A stretch of 6,766 nt of DNA from Reyranella sp. (GTDB taxonomy: Bacteria > Pseudomonadota > Alphaproteobacteria > Reyranellales > Reyranellaceae): NCBI GenBank assembly GCA_030681635.1, contig JAUXRT010000383.1, positions 1 through 6,766 on the forward strand, written 5' to 3'. Both the position numbers and the translations under genes were made by a program. How positions within the stretch are numbered: position 1 is the first letter of the stretch; each line of letters starts with the position of its first letter. This document shows, piece by piece, positions 1 through 5,613 of this stretch. The notes below the pieces were generated by a model that saw only the letters and a program-made list of their open reading frames with translations, made no database searches and was not told the DNA's origin.

Positions 1-730
1 GATCTCCGATCCGCCGCCGTTCGGCCCGAAGATCCAGTATCACAAGCACGAGAACACGGCGGCCCAGATCGCCAGCTTCTTTCCCGGCCTGAAGAAGGAA
101 GACCTGCCCGACGGCGAGGGCTGGGCGGTCGAGAACGTCAATCTCTCGACACACAACGGCACGCATCTCGACGCGCCCTATCATTTCCATTCGACGATGA
201 ACAAGGGTGAGCGCGCCATCACCATCGACGAGGTGCCGCTCGAGTGGTGCTTCCAGCCCGGCGTAAAGCTCGACTTCCGGGCGATGGAGGATGGCCACGT
301 CATCACCGCCAAGGAAGTCGACGACGAGCTGAAGCGGATCGGCCACGAGCTGAAGCCGCTGGAAATCGTCGTGGTCAATACCCGCGCAGGCTCGCGCTAC
401 GGCAACAGCGACTATGTGAATTCGGGCTGCGGCATGGGCTACGACGCCACCATGTACCTGCTGGAGAAAGGCATCCGCCTGACCGGCACGGACGCCTGGA
501 GCTGGGACGCGCCGTTCTATTTCACCGCCCAGAAATGGGCGAAGGACCACGACCCGTCGATCATCTGGGAAGGCCACAAGGCCGGCCGTGACATCGGCTA
601 CTGCCATCTCGAGAAACTGCACAATCTCGAGGCCCTGCCGGGCGACGGCTTCACGATCTCCTGCTTCCCGCACAAGATCCGCGGCGCCTCGGCCGGCTGG
701 ACGCGGGCCGTGGCCATCTTTGAGGAATAG
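1..730 (+). CDS. Cyclase family protein (PF04199-type metal hydrolase), 5'-truncated
   Basis: The open frame runs in from the left edge (first complete codon at base 2) with 242 visible residues, so only the N-terminus, perhaps about 20 residues, is missing. Residues 51-61 read HNGTHLDAPYH, the metal-binding HxGTHxDxPxH signature of the cyclase/kynurenine formamidase/isatin hydrolase superfamily; the two motif histidines and the aspartate should bind a divalent metal. The later segment GYCHLEKLHNLEALP, near residue 200, matches the conserved family region carrying a catalytic His and Glu. The ATG at 197 lies after the signature and so cannot be the true start. Family members hydrolyse amide or lactam-like bonds (N-formylkynurenine, isatin), usually in the cytosol. 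The substrate here cannot be told; the flanking cytochrome gene is convergent and gives no hint. The stop is 12 bp from the stop of that gene. Sure of the family, unsure of the substrate. Confidence 0.9.
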   Translation, partial: ISDPPPFGPKIQYHKHENTAAQIASFFPGLKKEDLPDGEGWAVENVNLSTHNGTHLDAPYHFHSTMNKGERAITIDEVPLEWCFQPGVKLDFRAMEDGHVITAKEVDDELKRIGHELKPLEIVVVNTRAGSRYGNSDYVNSGCGMGYDATMYLLEKGIRLTGTDAWSWDAPFYFTAQKWAKDHDPSIIWEGHKAGRDIGYCHLEKLHNLEALPGDGFTISCFPHKIRGASAGWTRAVAIFEE

Positions 731-742
731 GCAGCCCGCCGC

Positions 743-1138
743 TTACTTGCAGACCTCGGGATCGAGCGTCGCCTTCTTCAAGTAGGCGATCAGGTCGGCG
801 CGCTCCTGCGGTTTCTTCACGCCGGCATAGGCCATCTTCGTGCCCGGCACTGTCTTGAGCGGGTTCTCGAGGAATCGGTCGAGAGTTGCCTCATCCCAGG
901 TGAAGCCGCTTGCCTTCATCGCCCGCGAGTAATCGAAGTCGGGCAGGCTGGCGGCGGATCGGCCGAACAGGCCGCAGTGTCGCGGCCCGCTGCGATTGTG
1001 TTCGAGCGAGTGGCACGCGAGACACCGCTGGTAGATTTGCGCGCCGTGAACGGGATCGCCGTCCGCCGCCCGGCAGATCCCGGCGCCGGCCGTGAAGGTT
1101 GCTGCGACGGCGGCGACGAGAGCTGCCAGGTGCTTCAT
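743..1138 (-). CDS. Periplasmic class I cytochrome c (131 aa)
   Basis: This is a small mono-haem electron carrier, exported and haem-loaded in the periplasm. Residues 1-24 (MKHLAALVAAV...CRA) form a Sec signal peptide with likely cleavage before ADGDP. The haem site is CLACH at residues 39-43, and M102 in KMAYAG is the expected sixth ligand; the fold closes with the usual C-terminal helix (ERADLIAYLKKA). The start at 1138 is chosen because AAGGA lies 7 bases upstream and the signal peptide begins there; the frame is open back to 1213 without a better signal. Two extra cysteines are present, C55 in PRHCGLFGR and C130 next to the C-terminus, and could form a disulfide. The gene lies 31 bp downstream of the ferritin-like gene on the same strand, so the two are probably cotranscribed. 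Its redox partners are unknown. Confidence 0.92.
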   Translation of the reverse strand: MKHLAALVAAVAATFTAGAGICRAADGDPVHGAQIYQRCLACHSLEHNRSGPRHCGLFGRSAASLPDFDYSRAMKASGFTWDEATLDRFLENPLKTVPGTKMAYAGVKKPQERADLIAYLKKATLDPEVCK

Positions 1139-1169
1139 GGGAATGTCCTTGGCGAACGGCGTCCGGATG

Positions 1170-1769
1170 TCAGGACAGGAAGGCGGTCGGCACCGGGTTT
1201 TGCCCCAGAGCATTGCGCAGCACGGCCCAATGCATTGCCTCGTCGCCCAGGATGGACGCCGCCACCTTGGCGAGATCGCGGTCGTCGAGGATGGGAACGG
1301 CGCCGAGGTAGGCGCTGACGGCGCCCTTCTCGAGTTCGGCGGCGAAGCCCAGAACGTCGGCCTGTGTCTTCAGCTTCTCGACCGGGAAGGTATAGGTCTT
1401 CTTCGCCTCGACCGGCGTGCCGCCGAGCTTCTTCACCGTCGCGGCCAGGGCGGCGGCGTGCTCCTTGTGGTGACCCTGGAACTGGACGGCGAGGGCGAGC
1501 ACCGGCTTCTGCAGCAGGCCGCTGTTGGCGCCGACCTGGTAGGCAGCGATCGCCTCTTGCTCGGCACCCAAGGCGGCGTTCAGGATGGCGACGTCGTTGT
1601 TCGGAGTCTTGGCTTCGGCCGAGCCGACGAGCGCGAGACGCTCCTGGCCCGCCAGCAGGGCGATCGCCGTTGCCGAGAGCGTGAATTTGCCGAGGCCGGA
1701 CAGGAAGCTGCGCCGTACCGGCGCGACGAGGGGAGTGGCAGGAACGGCCTGCGGAGTGAGGATGGACAT
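1170..1769 (-). CDS. Tat-exported ferritin-like domain protein (199 aa)
   Basis: The N-terminus has a twin-arginine export signal: RRSFL at residues 19-23, then a hydrophobic stretch to about residue 41 and an Ala-rich cleavage region near 51-53. Export by Tat fits a protein that folds around metal in the cytoplasm. The mature part is a helical bundle of the ferritin-like (Ferritin_2) type. Possible iron ligands are E70/E72 in GAEQEAIAAY, H100/H101/E103/H104 in QGHHKEH, E145/E147 in AAELEKG, and D176/E177/H180 in GDEAMHW. The start at 1769 has a good AAGGAG 6 bases upstream; the open frame extends to 1901 but that stretch is non-conserved and crosses an inverted repeat. The gene leads the operon with the cytochrome c and is divergent from the sigma factor. 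Function is unknown; a role in iron or peroxide handling outside the inner membrane is inference. Confidence 0.88.
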   Translation of the reverse strand: MSILTPQAVPATPLVAPVRRSFLSGLGKFTLSATAIALLAGQERLALVGSAEAKTPNNDVAILNAALGAEQEAIAAYQVGANSGLLQKPVLALAVQFQGHHKEHAAALAATVKKLGGTPVEAKKTYTFPVEKLKTQADVLGFAAELEKGAVSAYLGAVPILDDRDLAKVAASILGDEAMHWAVLRNALGQNPVPTAFLS

Positions 1770-1793
1770 CGGGTTCTCCTTGCGCTCGACGAA

Positions 1794-1806
1794 TGACGAA
1801 GCGTCA
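1794..1806. repeat. Short palindromic element TGACG-AAG-CGTCA
   Basis: Two perfect 5-bp arms are separated by 3 bp. The element lies 25-37 bp upstream of the ferritin-like start, inside its likely leader or promoter. It could be an operator half-site pair, but arms this short also arise by chance in GC-rich DNA. Confidence 0.3.
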
Positions 1807-1859
1807 CTCGTTGTCCCTGGAACCCCGGGCCGGGCGCGGCTGGATGCGGTCTTTCCTGC

Positions 1860-1898
1860 GATGCAGCCATGTGTGCCGGGGGCCGCTTTGGCTGCATC
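1860..1898. repeat. Perfect 10-bp inverted repeat in the divergent intergenic region
   Basis: The left arm GATGCAGCCA (1860-1869) is the exact reverse complement of the right arm TGGCTGCATC (1889-1898), with 19 bases between. The arm centres are 29 bp apart, close to three helical turns, so the arms could be two same-face binding sites for a dimeric or tetrameric regulator. A hairpin in the sigma-gene leader is the alternative. There is no T-tract, so it is not an intrinsic terminator. Confidence 0.6.
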
Positions 1899-1928
1899 CA
1901 AAAGGGCGATGACGGGGTACTAGGCTGG

Positions 1929-1934
1929 AAGGAG
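1929..1934 (+). promoter_or_regulatory. Ribosome-binding site of the sigma/anti-sigma fusion gene
   Basis: AAGGAG stands 7 bases before the ATG at 1942 and fixes this start, including the Pro-rich N-terminal extension before the sigma domain. Confidence 0.8.
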
Positions 1935-1941
1935 ACGTTTC

Positions 1942-2904
1942 ATGGCTGAAATCCTGAGCCTGCCCCCCGGCACCACAGGCGTCCGTCCACCGACGCCCTT
2001 GCCGTATGCGCCGCCCGCGTCCGCCGGGCCGTCCTTCGATCCCCTGGCGTTGCTGCTTGCCGAGACCGCGGCTGGGCACGAGCGGGCATTCGCCCGTCTC
2101 TACGAACTGACTGGTGGCCGACTGGTCGCCATCGCGCGCGGGATCGTCGGTCGCACCGATCTCGCCGAAGAAGTCCTTCAGGAGTCGTTTCTGCGCATCT
2201 GGCGGTCGGCGCACCAATACGATCCGGGCAAGGGCCCGGCCTACGCCTGGTTGGTCACGGTCGTCCGCAACCGGGCTCTGTCGGCGAAGGCGAAGACGCA
2301 ACGGCTGGAACATGGGCACGACGAACTCGATGACGAGAAACTCGTCTTCGACGGTCCTGACCCGGCGGCCCAGGCAATGCGCAGCGAGGAAGCGCGGCGT
2401 GTCAATTCATGTCTGGCGAATCTGCCGCTCAATCATCGCAAGTCGGTCTCGCTGGTCTACTTCGAAGGCCTGACCCACCAGGAACTGGCGCAACGGCTCG
2501 ATGTCCAGCTGGGGACGGCGAAGAGCTGGGTAAGACGAGGTCTCGCCCAGATGGGCCAATGTCTCGGCAACCAGGCCGATGCCGACTGGCGCGCGCGCGT
2601 GGCGGCCGAATACGCCGTCGGCACCTTGCAAGGCGCGGCACGTCGCGGGTTCGAGCGCCGCCGCGAGCGGGACGCCCGGTTCTGCCGGTCGGCGGATCTG
2701 TGGGAGAGACAGCTCGCGATGCTGACGGAGTTTCTGCCCGACAGCGGGCCGGCGCCCGCTCATGTCTGGACACGCATCGAGCAAAGGATCGCGCGCGACC
2801 GCATCGCATTTTCCCGGCCGCTATTCTGGCAGGTGGCGACGGGCGCTCTCACGGCCGTCGTCCTGGCGCTGATCGCCATCGTTTTCGCCGAGGGCGGGAG
2901 GTAG
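1942..2904 (+). CDS. ECF sigma factor fused to RskA-like anti-sigma domain with C-terminal membrane helix (320 aa)
   Basis: Residues 1-35 are a Pro-rich extension. Residues about 47-112 are sigma region 2 (DLAEEVLQESFLRIWRSA at 73-90, then WLVTVVRNRAL), and 154-207 are region 4, with the helix-turn-helix LTHQELAQRLDVQLGTAKSW at 177-196 and the typical ending RRGLAQMGQCL. SigK-type ECF factors usually stop about here. This frame continues through a linker of roughly eight residues into DWRARVAAEYAVGTLQGAARR (215-235), the start of RskA/ChrR-like anti-sigma domains, followed by LWERQLAMLTEFLP and VWTRIEQRI (276-283). One membrane helix spans about 295-316 and the protein ends in AEGGR. The sigma part would recruit RNA polymerase; the attached domain should hold it inactive at the inner membrane. 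The usual large extracytoplasmic domain is absent. Domain calls are firm; the mode of regulation is inferred. Confidence 0.88.
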   Translation: MAEILSLPPGTTGVRPPTPLPYAPPASAGPSFDPLALLLAETAAGHERAFARLYELTGGRLVAIARGIVGRTDLAEEVLQESFLRIWRSAHQYDPGKGPAYAWLVTVVRNRALSAKAKTQRLEHGHDELDDEKLVFDGPDPAAQAMRSEEARRVNSCLANLPLNHRKSVSLVYFEGLTHQELAQRLDVQLGTAKSWVRRGLAQMGQCLGNQADADWRARVAAEYAVGTLQGAARRGFERRRERDARFCRSADLWERQLAMLTEFLPDSGPAPAHVWTRIEQRIARDRIAFSRPLFWQVATGALTAVVLALIAIVFAEGGR

Positions 2905-2908
2905 CCGA

Positions 2909-2926
2909 CGGCCTAGAGTAAGGCCG
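2909..2926. terminator. Small hairpin between convergent genes (possible bidirectional terminator)
   Basis: CGGCCT (2909-2914) pairs with AGGCCG (2921-2926) around the loop AGAGTA. It lies between the end of the sigma-fusion gene and the end of the LysE-type gene, overlapping the latter's stop codon. Neither side has a T-tract, so termination here is a weak guess from position and symmetry. Confidence 0.3.
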
Positions 2927-3545
2927 GGCGGCGCGCGAAGATGAGCGCAAGGCCGAGGCTTGCGATGCCGAGGCCGGCGCCCTGTCGCAGACGCCGGAGC
3001 AGGGATGGCCGGGCGACGGCCATCGAACGTGCCCGGGATGCCATGACGGCGACCACGACGTCGACGGCGGTATTGAGGGTCACCGAGACCAGCCCGAGCA
3101 GCAGGAACTGCAGCCACACCGGGCCGGCGGCGGGATCGACGAACTGCGGCAGGAAGGCCAGGAAGAACGCCGCGGTCTTGGGATTGAGCGCCTCGACGAC
3201 GATACCCTCGCGGAAGGCGCGCCGCGCGCCGGTCGGTTCGGCGCCTATGTCGATGGCGATCCGCGCCTCGCGTATCGTCTTGATGCCGAGCCAGACGAGG
3301 TAGATCGCACCGGCGATCTTCAGAAGCGCAAAAGCCTCGGCGCTGGCCAAGACGAGCGCCGAGACTCCGACCGCGCCTGCAGCGACGTGCACGAGCCCGC
3401 CCAGCCCGGTGCCGAAGCTCGATGCCAGCCCTTCCCTGCGGCCACCGGCCAAGGTACGCGCGGCGACATAGAAGATGCCCGGTCCCGGCGAGACCGCGAT
3501 GGCGAGGGCCGCGAAGACGAACAGGACGAAGTTGGCGAGGTCCAT
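2913..3545 (-). CDS. LysE/RhtB-family amino-acid exporter (210 aa)
   Basis: This is an inner-membrane protein of the LysE superfamily, which exports amino acids and related small molecules. SPGPG at residues 19-23 in the first helix and NPKTAAFFLAFLPQF at 121-135 are the two family hallmarks. Five to six hydrophobic segments are visible (about 4-27, 41-66, 70-90, 115-136, 145-168 and 188-204), and 210 residues is the normal size. The start at 3545 gives a full first helix, though no good Shine-Dalgarno precedes it, so translation may be coupled to the gene ending 20 bp upstream. It is the last gene of the minus-strand cluster and converges on the sigma fusion gene with 8 bp between stops. The substrate cannot be predicted. 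Confidence 0.9.
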   Translation of the reverse strand: MDLANFVLFVFAALAIAVSPGPGIFYVAARTLAGGRREGLASSFGTGLGGLVHVAAGAVGVSALVLASAEAFALLKIAGAIYLVWLGIKTIREARIAIDIGAEPTGARRAFREGIVVEALNPKTAAFFLAFLPQFVDPAAGPVWLQFLLLGLVSVTLNTAVDVVVAVMASRARSMAVARPSLLRRLRQGAGLGIASLGLALIFARRPALL

Positions 3546-3565
3546 CGACTAGGCGAGGGGCCGCT

Positions 3566-4114
3566 CTAAAGGAGAGGCTCGGGCTCGCCCGGCGGCAGCG
3601 GCATCTCGAAGACGTTGAGCGTCATCGACACCAGCATGTAGTAGCCGCAGACGCCGACCAGGTCGACGACACCCTGCTCGCCGAAGGCATCGACGGCGCG
3701 CTTGTAGTTGGGCGTCGCCACCCGGTTGGTGTCGAGATATTCGGTCACGAAATCATAGACCACGCGTTCGACGTCACGGGTGAAGGGCGGCGTGGCGCGC
3801 GTGCGCACGGCTTCGATGATGGCGGGCGCCAGGCCCGCTTCCTTGGCGAGCCGGGCATGGGCGTAGAACTCGAACTGAGCCTTGAAGTGGCGGCCAACCA
3901 GGCAGATCGCGAGCTCGGCGAGATCCTTGGGCAGCGTCGTGTTGAAGCGGCAATACTCCCCCAATTTCTGGGCGCGGTCGGCCAGCTCGGGACGACGCAG
4001 CCACGGATCGAACGGCCCGCGCAGGCCGCCGCGCGGCCCGGCCACGATGGCGTCGGCCACCTTCTTCTGTTCGGGGGTGAGCTTGTCGAGGTCGAGCGGA
4101 ACCAGACGCGGCAT
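3566..4114 (-). CDS. Carboxymuconolactone decarboxylase (CMD) family protein (182 aa)
   Basis: Residues about 40-125 match the CMD/AhpD-like helical fold: ELAICLVGRHFKAQFEFYAH (67-86) corresponds to the conserved segment with an acidic residue and a terminal histidine, followed by the usual ARLAKEAGL. The CxxC pair of AhpD-type peroxidase partners is missing (only C71 is near), so a thiol peroxidase role is unlikely. A decarboxylase or an uncharacterised member is more likely, as is common for this subfamily of about 180 residues. There is no signal peptide, so it is cytosolic. AGGAG stands 9 bases before the start at 4114. The gene sits 33 bp downstream of the uncharacterised exported protein and 20 bp upstream of the exporter, consistent with one transcript. 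The substrate is unknown. Confidence 0.88.
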   Translation of the reverse strand: MPRLVPLDLDKLTPEQKKVADAIVAGPRGGLRGPFDPWLRRPELADRAQKLGEYCRFNTTLPKDLAELAICLVGRHFKAQFEFYAHARLAKEAGLAPAIIEAVRTRATPPFTRDVERVVYDFVTEYLDTNRVATPNYKRAVDAFGEQGVVDLVGVCGYYMLVSMTLNVFEMPLPPGEPEPLL

Positions 4115-4147
4115 GAAGGACGACTCCTAAAAGGCGGAAGCGAGGGA

Positions 4148-4756
4148 CTAGAGCGGGCAGCCGGCGTCGCCGACGCGGTTCTTGTCGGCGTTGTTGAAGA
4201 TGTTGTTGATCATCATTTCGCCGGCGCGCTGGGCAATGTCGGCCTGGATCTGGCAGGACGCGGTGGCGCTCCACAATACCTTGCCGCTTTCGGTATTATA
4301 GAGCGAGAGCGAGATGCGCAGCGTCGGGCCCGCCGACGAGGGCGTGCGGCCGGTGCTGCGACCGATCGGGTTGGCGGGCACGGCCAGATAGGGGTTGGAA
4401 CCGGTCTCGGCATAGGCCGGCTGCTCGCCGAGCGCGCCGTAGTTCGGCCGGCTGCCGCCGCCCATCAGGTCGAAGTAGCTCACGTCCATGCGCATGACGT
4501 TGCTGCCGCTGAAGCCGACCTCGTTGCCGCGCTGCGACAGGCGGATCATCACCTGCCGGCGCAGTTCGCGCCCCAGCCTCGTGTCGGAGCTGAGCTGCAC
4601 GGCGGTCTTGGTCTTGGGGATCGGCTGCCAGGCCTTGATCTCGAGCTCGCCGAGCTTGGGGCCGCCGCCGACGCTGCCGTAGCTCTGGGCCGGCGCCGGC
4701 GCCGACGTCGTGTGCGCGAGCGCCCATACGGCGACGAGTGCGACTGCGATTCTCAT
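4148..4756 (-). CDS. Uncharacterised exported protein, DUF4136-like C-terminus (202 aa)
   Basis: I do not recognise this gene with confidence. Residues 1-23 (MRIAVALVAVWALAHTTSAP...) are a Sec signal peptide with probable cleavage after PAQ or near it; no lipobox cysteine is present. The mature part has a basic amphipathic stretch (LGRELRRQVMIRLSQRG, 61-77), a Gly/Pro/Asn-rich middle (99-140) and a beta-rich end, where LYNTESGKVLWSATA then a helix resembles the closing part of DUF4136 and similar envelope domains. C168 and C200 could form a disulfide. The start at 4756 is fixed by AGGAGG 7 bases upstream and by the signal peptide. That ribosome-binding site overlaps the stop codon of the aldolase gene (gap 11 bp), which implies translational coupling. 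The protein likely acts in the periplasm or envelope; its function is open. Confidence 0.8.
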   Translation of the reverse strand: MRIAVALVAVWALAHTTSAPAPAQSYGSVGGGPKLGELEIKAWQPIPKTKTAVQLSSDTRLGRELRRQVMIRLSQRGNEVGFSGSNVMRMDVSYFDLMGGGSRPNYGALGEQPAYAETGSNPYLAVPANPIGRSTGRTPSSAGPTLRISLSLYNTESGKVLWSATASCQIQADIAQRAGEMMINNIFNNADKNRVGDAGCPL

Positions 4757-4767
4757 TTTGGTTCCTC

Positions 4768-5511
4768 CTAGGCCGTCGGCTTCTGCCAGCCGGGCTCGTC
4801 CCTGTCGAGCAGGCGCTTGAGCGACTCGAAATGCAGGAAGGCCTGCTGCGCCTCGCCCGCGATCTGCCTGGCCGTATGCTCGGCCATCGCCTCGTCGATG
4901 TTGTGCAGGGGACGGCCGGTCTGCATCGCCAGCACCTGCACCATCGCCGCGCGCTCGAGATAGTAGAGGTCGTCGTAGGCCTGGGCGACGGTCGGTCCCG
5001 AGACGATCACGCCATGGTTGCGCAGGAACAGGATGTCCTTGTCGCCCATGGCCCGGCACATGCGCTCGCCCTCGTCGTTCGAGAGCGCGACGCCGCCGTA
5101 TTTGTCGTCGTAGGCGATGCGGCCCCAGTAGCGGAACGCGTTCTGCGTGCACATCTCGATCTTGCCGTCCTGGATCGAGGTCAGCGCCGTGGCGTAGGGC
5201 ATGTGGGTGTGCAGCACGACCTTGGCACGCGGGTTGCCGCTGTGGATGCGGGCATGGATGTAGAAGGCGGTCGCCTCGACCGGATACTTGCCTTCGATGA
5301 CGTTGCCGTCGCCGTCGGCCATGACGATGTCGGACGGCGTGATCTCCGACCAGTGCAGTCCCTGCGGGTTGACGAGGAACAGGTCCTCGCGGCCCGGCAC
5401 GGTCATGCTGAAGTGATTGCAGACACCCTCGTTCAGCCCGTGGCGCGCGGCCGCCCGCAGCGCCGTGGTCAGGTCGATTCGTGCCTGGGTGACCGGGTCG
5501 TTGACCAGCAT
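4768..5511 (-). CDS. Class II aldolase/adducin family protein (247 aa)
   Basis: This is a zinc-dependent class II aldolase-fold enzyme of the FucA/RhaD/AraD group. The metal site is visible: H101 and H103 in VVLHTHMPYA, and H166 in RNHGVIVSG; E79 in PVEATAFYIH is the candidate catalytic acid. GVCNHFSMTVPG (29-40) is the family's substrate/phosphate loop region, and the length is typical. The HTHMPYATAL and NHGV motifs with a long C-terminal helix fit the broad subgroup annotated only as aldolase II family, many of which are not sugar-phosphate aldolases, so I give no substrate. It is cytosolic. The start at 5511 has GGAG 8 bases upstream. It heads a tight minus-strand series with the exported protein, the CMD protein and the exporter. 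Confidence 0.93.
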   Translation of the reverse strand: MLVNDPVTQARIDLTTALRAAARHGLNEGVCNHFSMTVPGREDLFLVNPQGLHWSEITPSDIVMADGDGNVIEGKYPVEATAFYIHARIHSGNPRAKVVLHTHMPYATALTSIQDGKIEMCTQNAFRYWGRIAYDDKYGGVALSNDEGERMCRAMGDKDILFLRNHGVIVSGPTVAQAYDDLYYLERAAMVQVLAMQTGRPLHNIDEAMAEHTARQIAGEAQQAFLHFESLKRLLDRDEPGWQKPTA

Positions 5512-5548
5512 CGATAGGGCTCCATCCGCGAGTTCCGTTGCGGCCCGG

Positions 5549-5577
5549 ATGATGCGGCTTCACGCACGCCCGGCCAA
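5549..5577 (-). promoter_or_regulatory. Candidate sigma-70-like promoter for the aldolase operon
   Basis: Read on the minus strand, TTGGCC (5572-5577) and CATCAT (5549-5554) are 17 bp apart, each matching four of six consensus bases. Transcription would start about 30 bp before the aldolase ATG. In such GC-rich DNA this is only suggestive. Confidence 0.3.
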
Positions 5578-5585
5578 GGGAAATT

Positions 5586-5602
5586 GCGCAGGGAAGATGC
5601 GC
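5586..5602 (-). terminator. Weak hairpin downstream of the DUF1194 gene
   Basis: On the minus strand GCGCA and TGCGC pair around seven bases and are followed by AATTT. It could attenuate transcripts leaving the DUF1194 gene. The stem is only five pairs and the T-tract is short, so read-through into the aldolase gene is quite possible. Confidence 0.25.
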
Positions 5603-5613
5603 CGGCCGGCCGG

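Larger units (their letters stand above)
1770..1941. promoter_or_regulatory. Divergent control region between ferritin-like operon and sigma/anti-sigma gene
   Basis: These 172 bp hold no gene and must carry the promoters of both divergent units. I see two inverted repeats (listed separately) and clear ribosome-binding sites at either end. I could not pick a convincing sigma-70 promoter. GGAAC occurs at 1819-1823 on +, which resembles an ECF -35 element, but no matching -10 follows at the right distance, so I do not call it. Confidence 0.6.

Noticed and set aside
1092..1796. 234-residue plus-strand frame antisense to the ferritin-like gene
   Set aside because: Its content is fully explained as the complement of the Tat-exported protein, and it lacks a ribosome-binding site.
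1819..1846. GGAAC as an ECF -35 element with a -10 downstream
   Set aside because: No CGTT- or CGTC-like -10 lies 15-17 bp downstream on the plus strand, so the promoter is not supported.
1770..1901. N-terminal extension of the ferritin-like protein to 1901
   Set aside because: The added 44 residues precede a good ribosome-binding site and would displace the Tat signal from the N-terminus; the DNA there looks like regulatory sequence.
3422..4771. 449-residue open frame on the plus strand
   Set aside because: It lies antisense to the CMD and exported-protein genes and runs into the LysE gene. It has no ribosome-binding site and no recognisable domain, and it mirrors their codon pattern.
4738..5517. 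259-residue plus-strand frame antisense to the aldolase gene
   Set aside because: Its composition (Val/Asp/Arg/His-rich) is that of reverse-strand translation, and the aldolase on the other strand has intact catalytic motifs.
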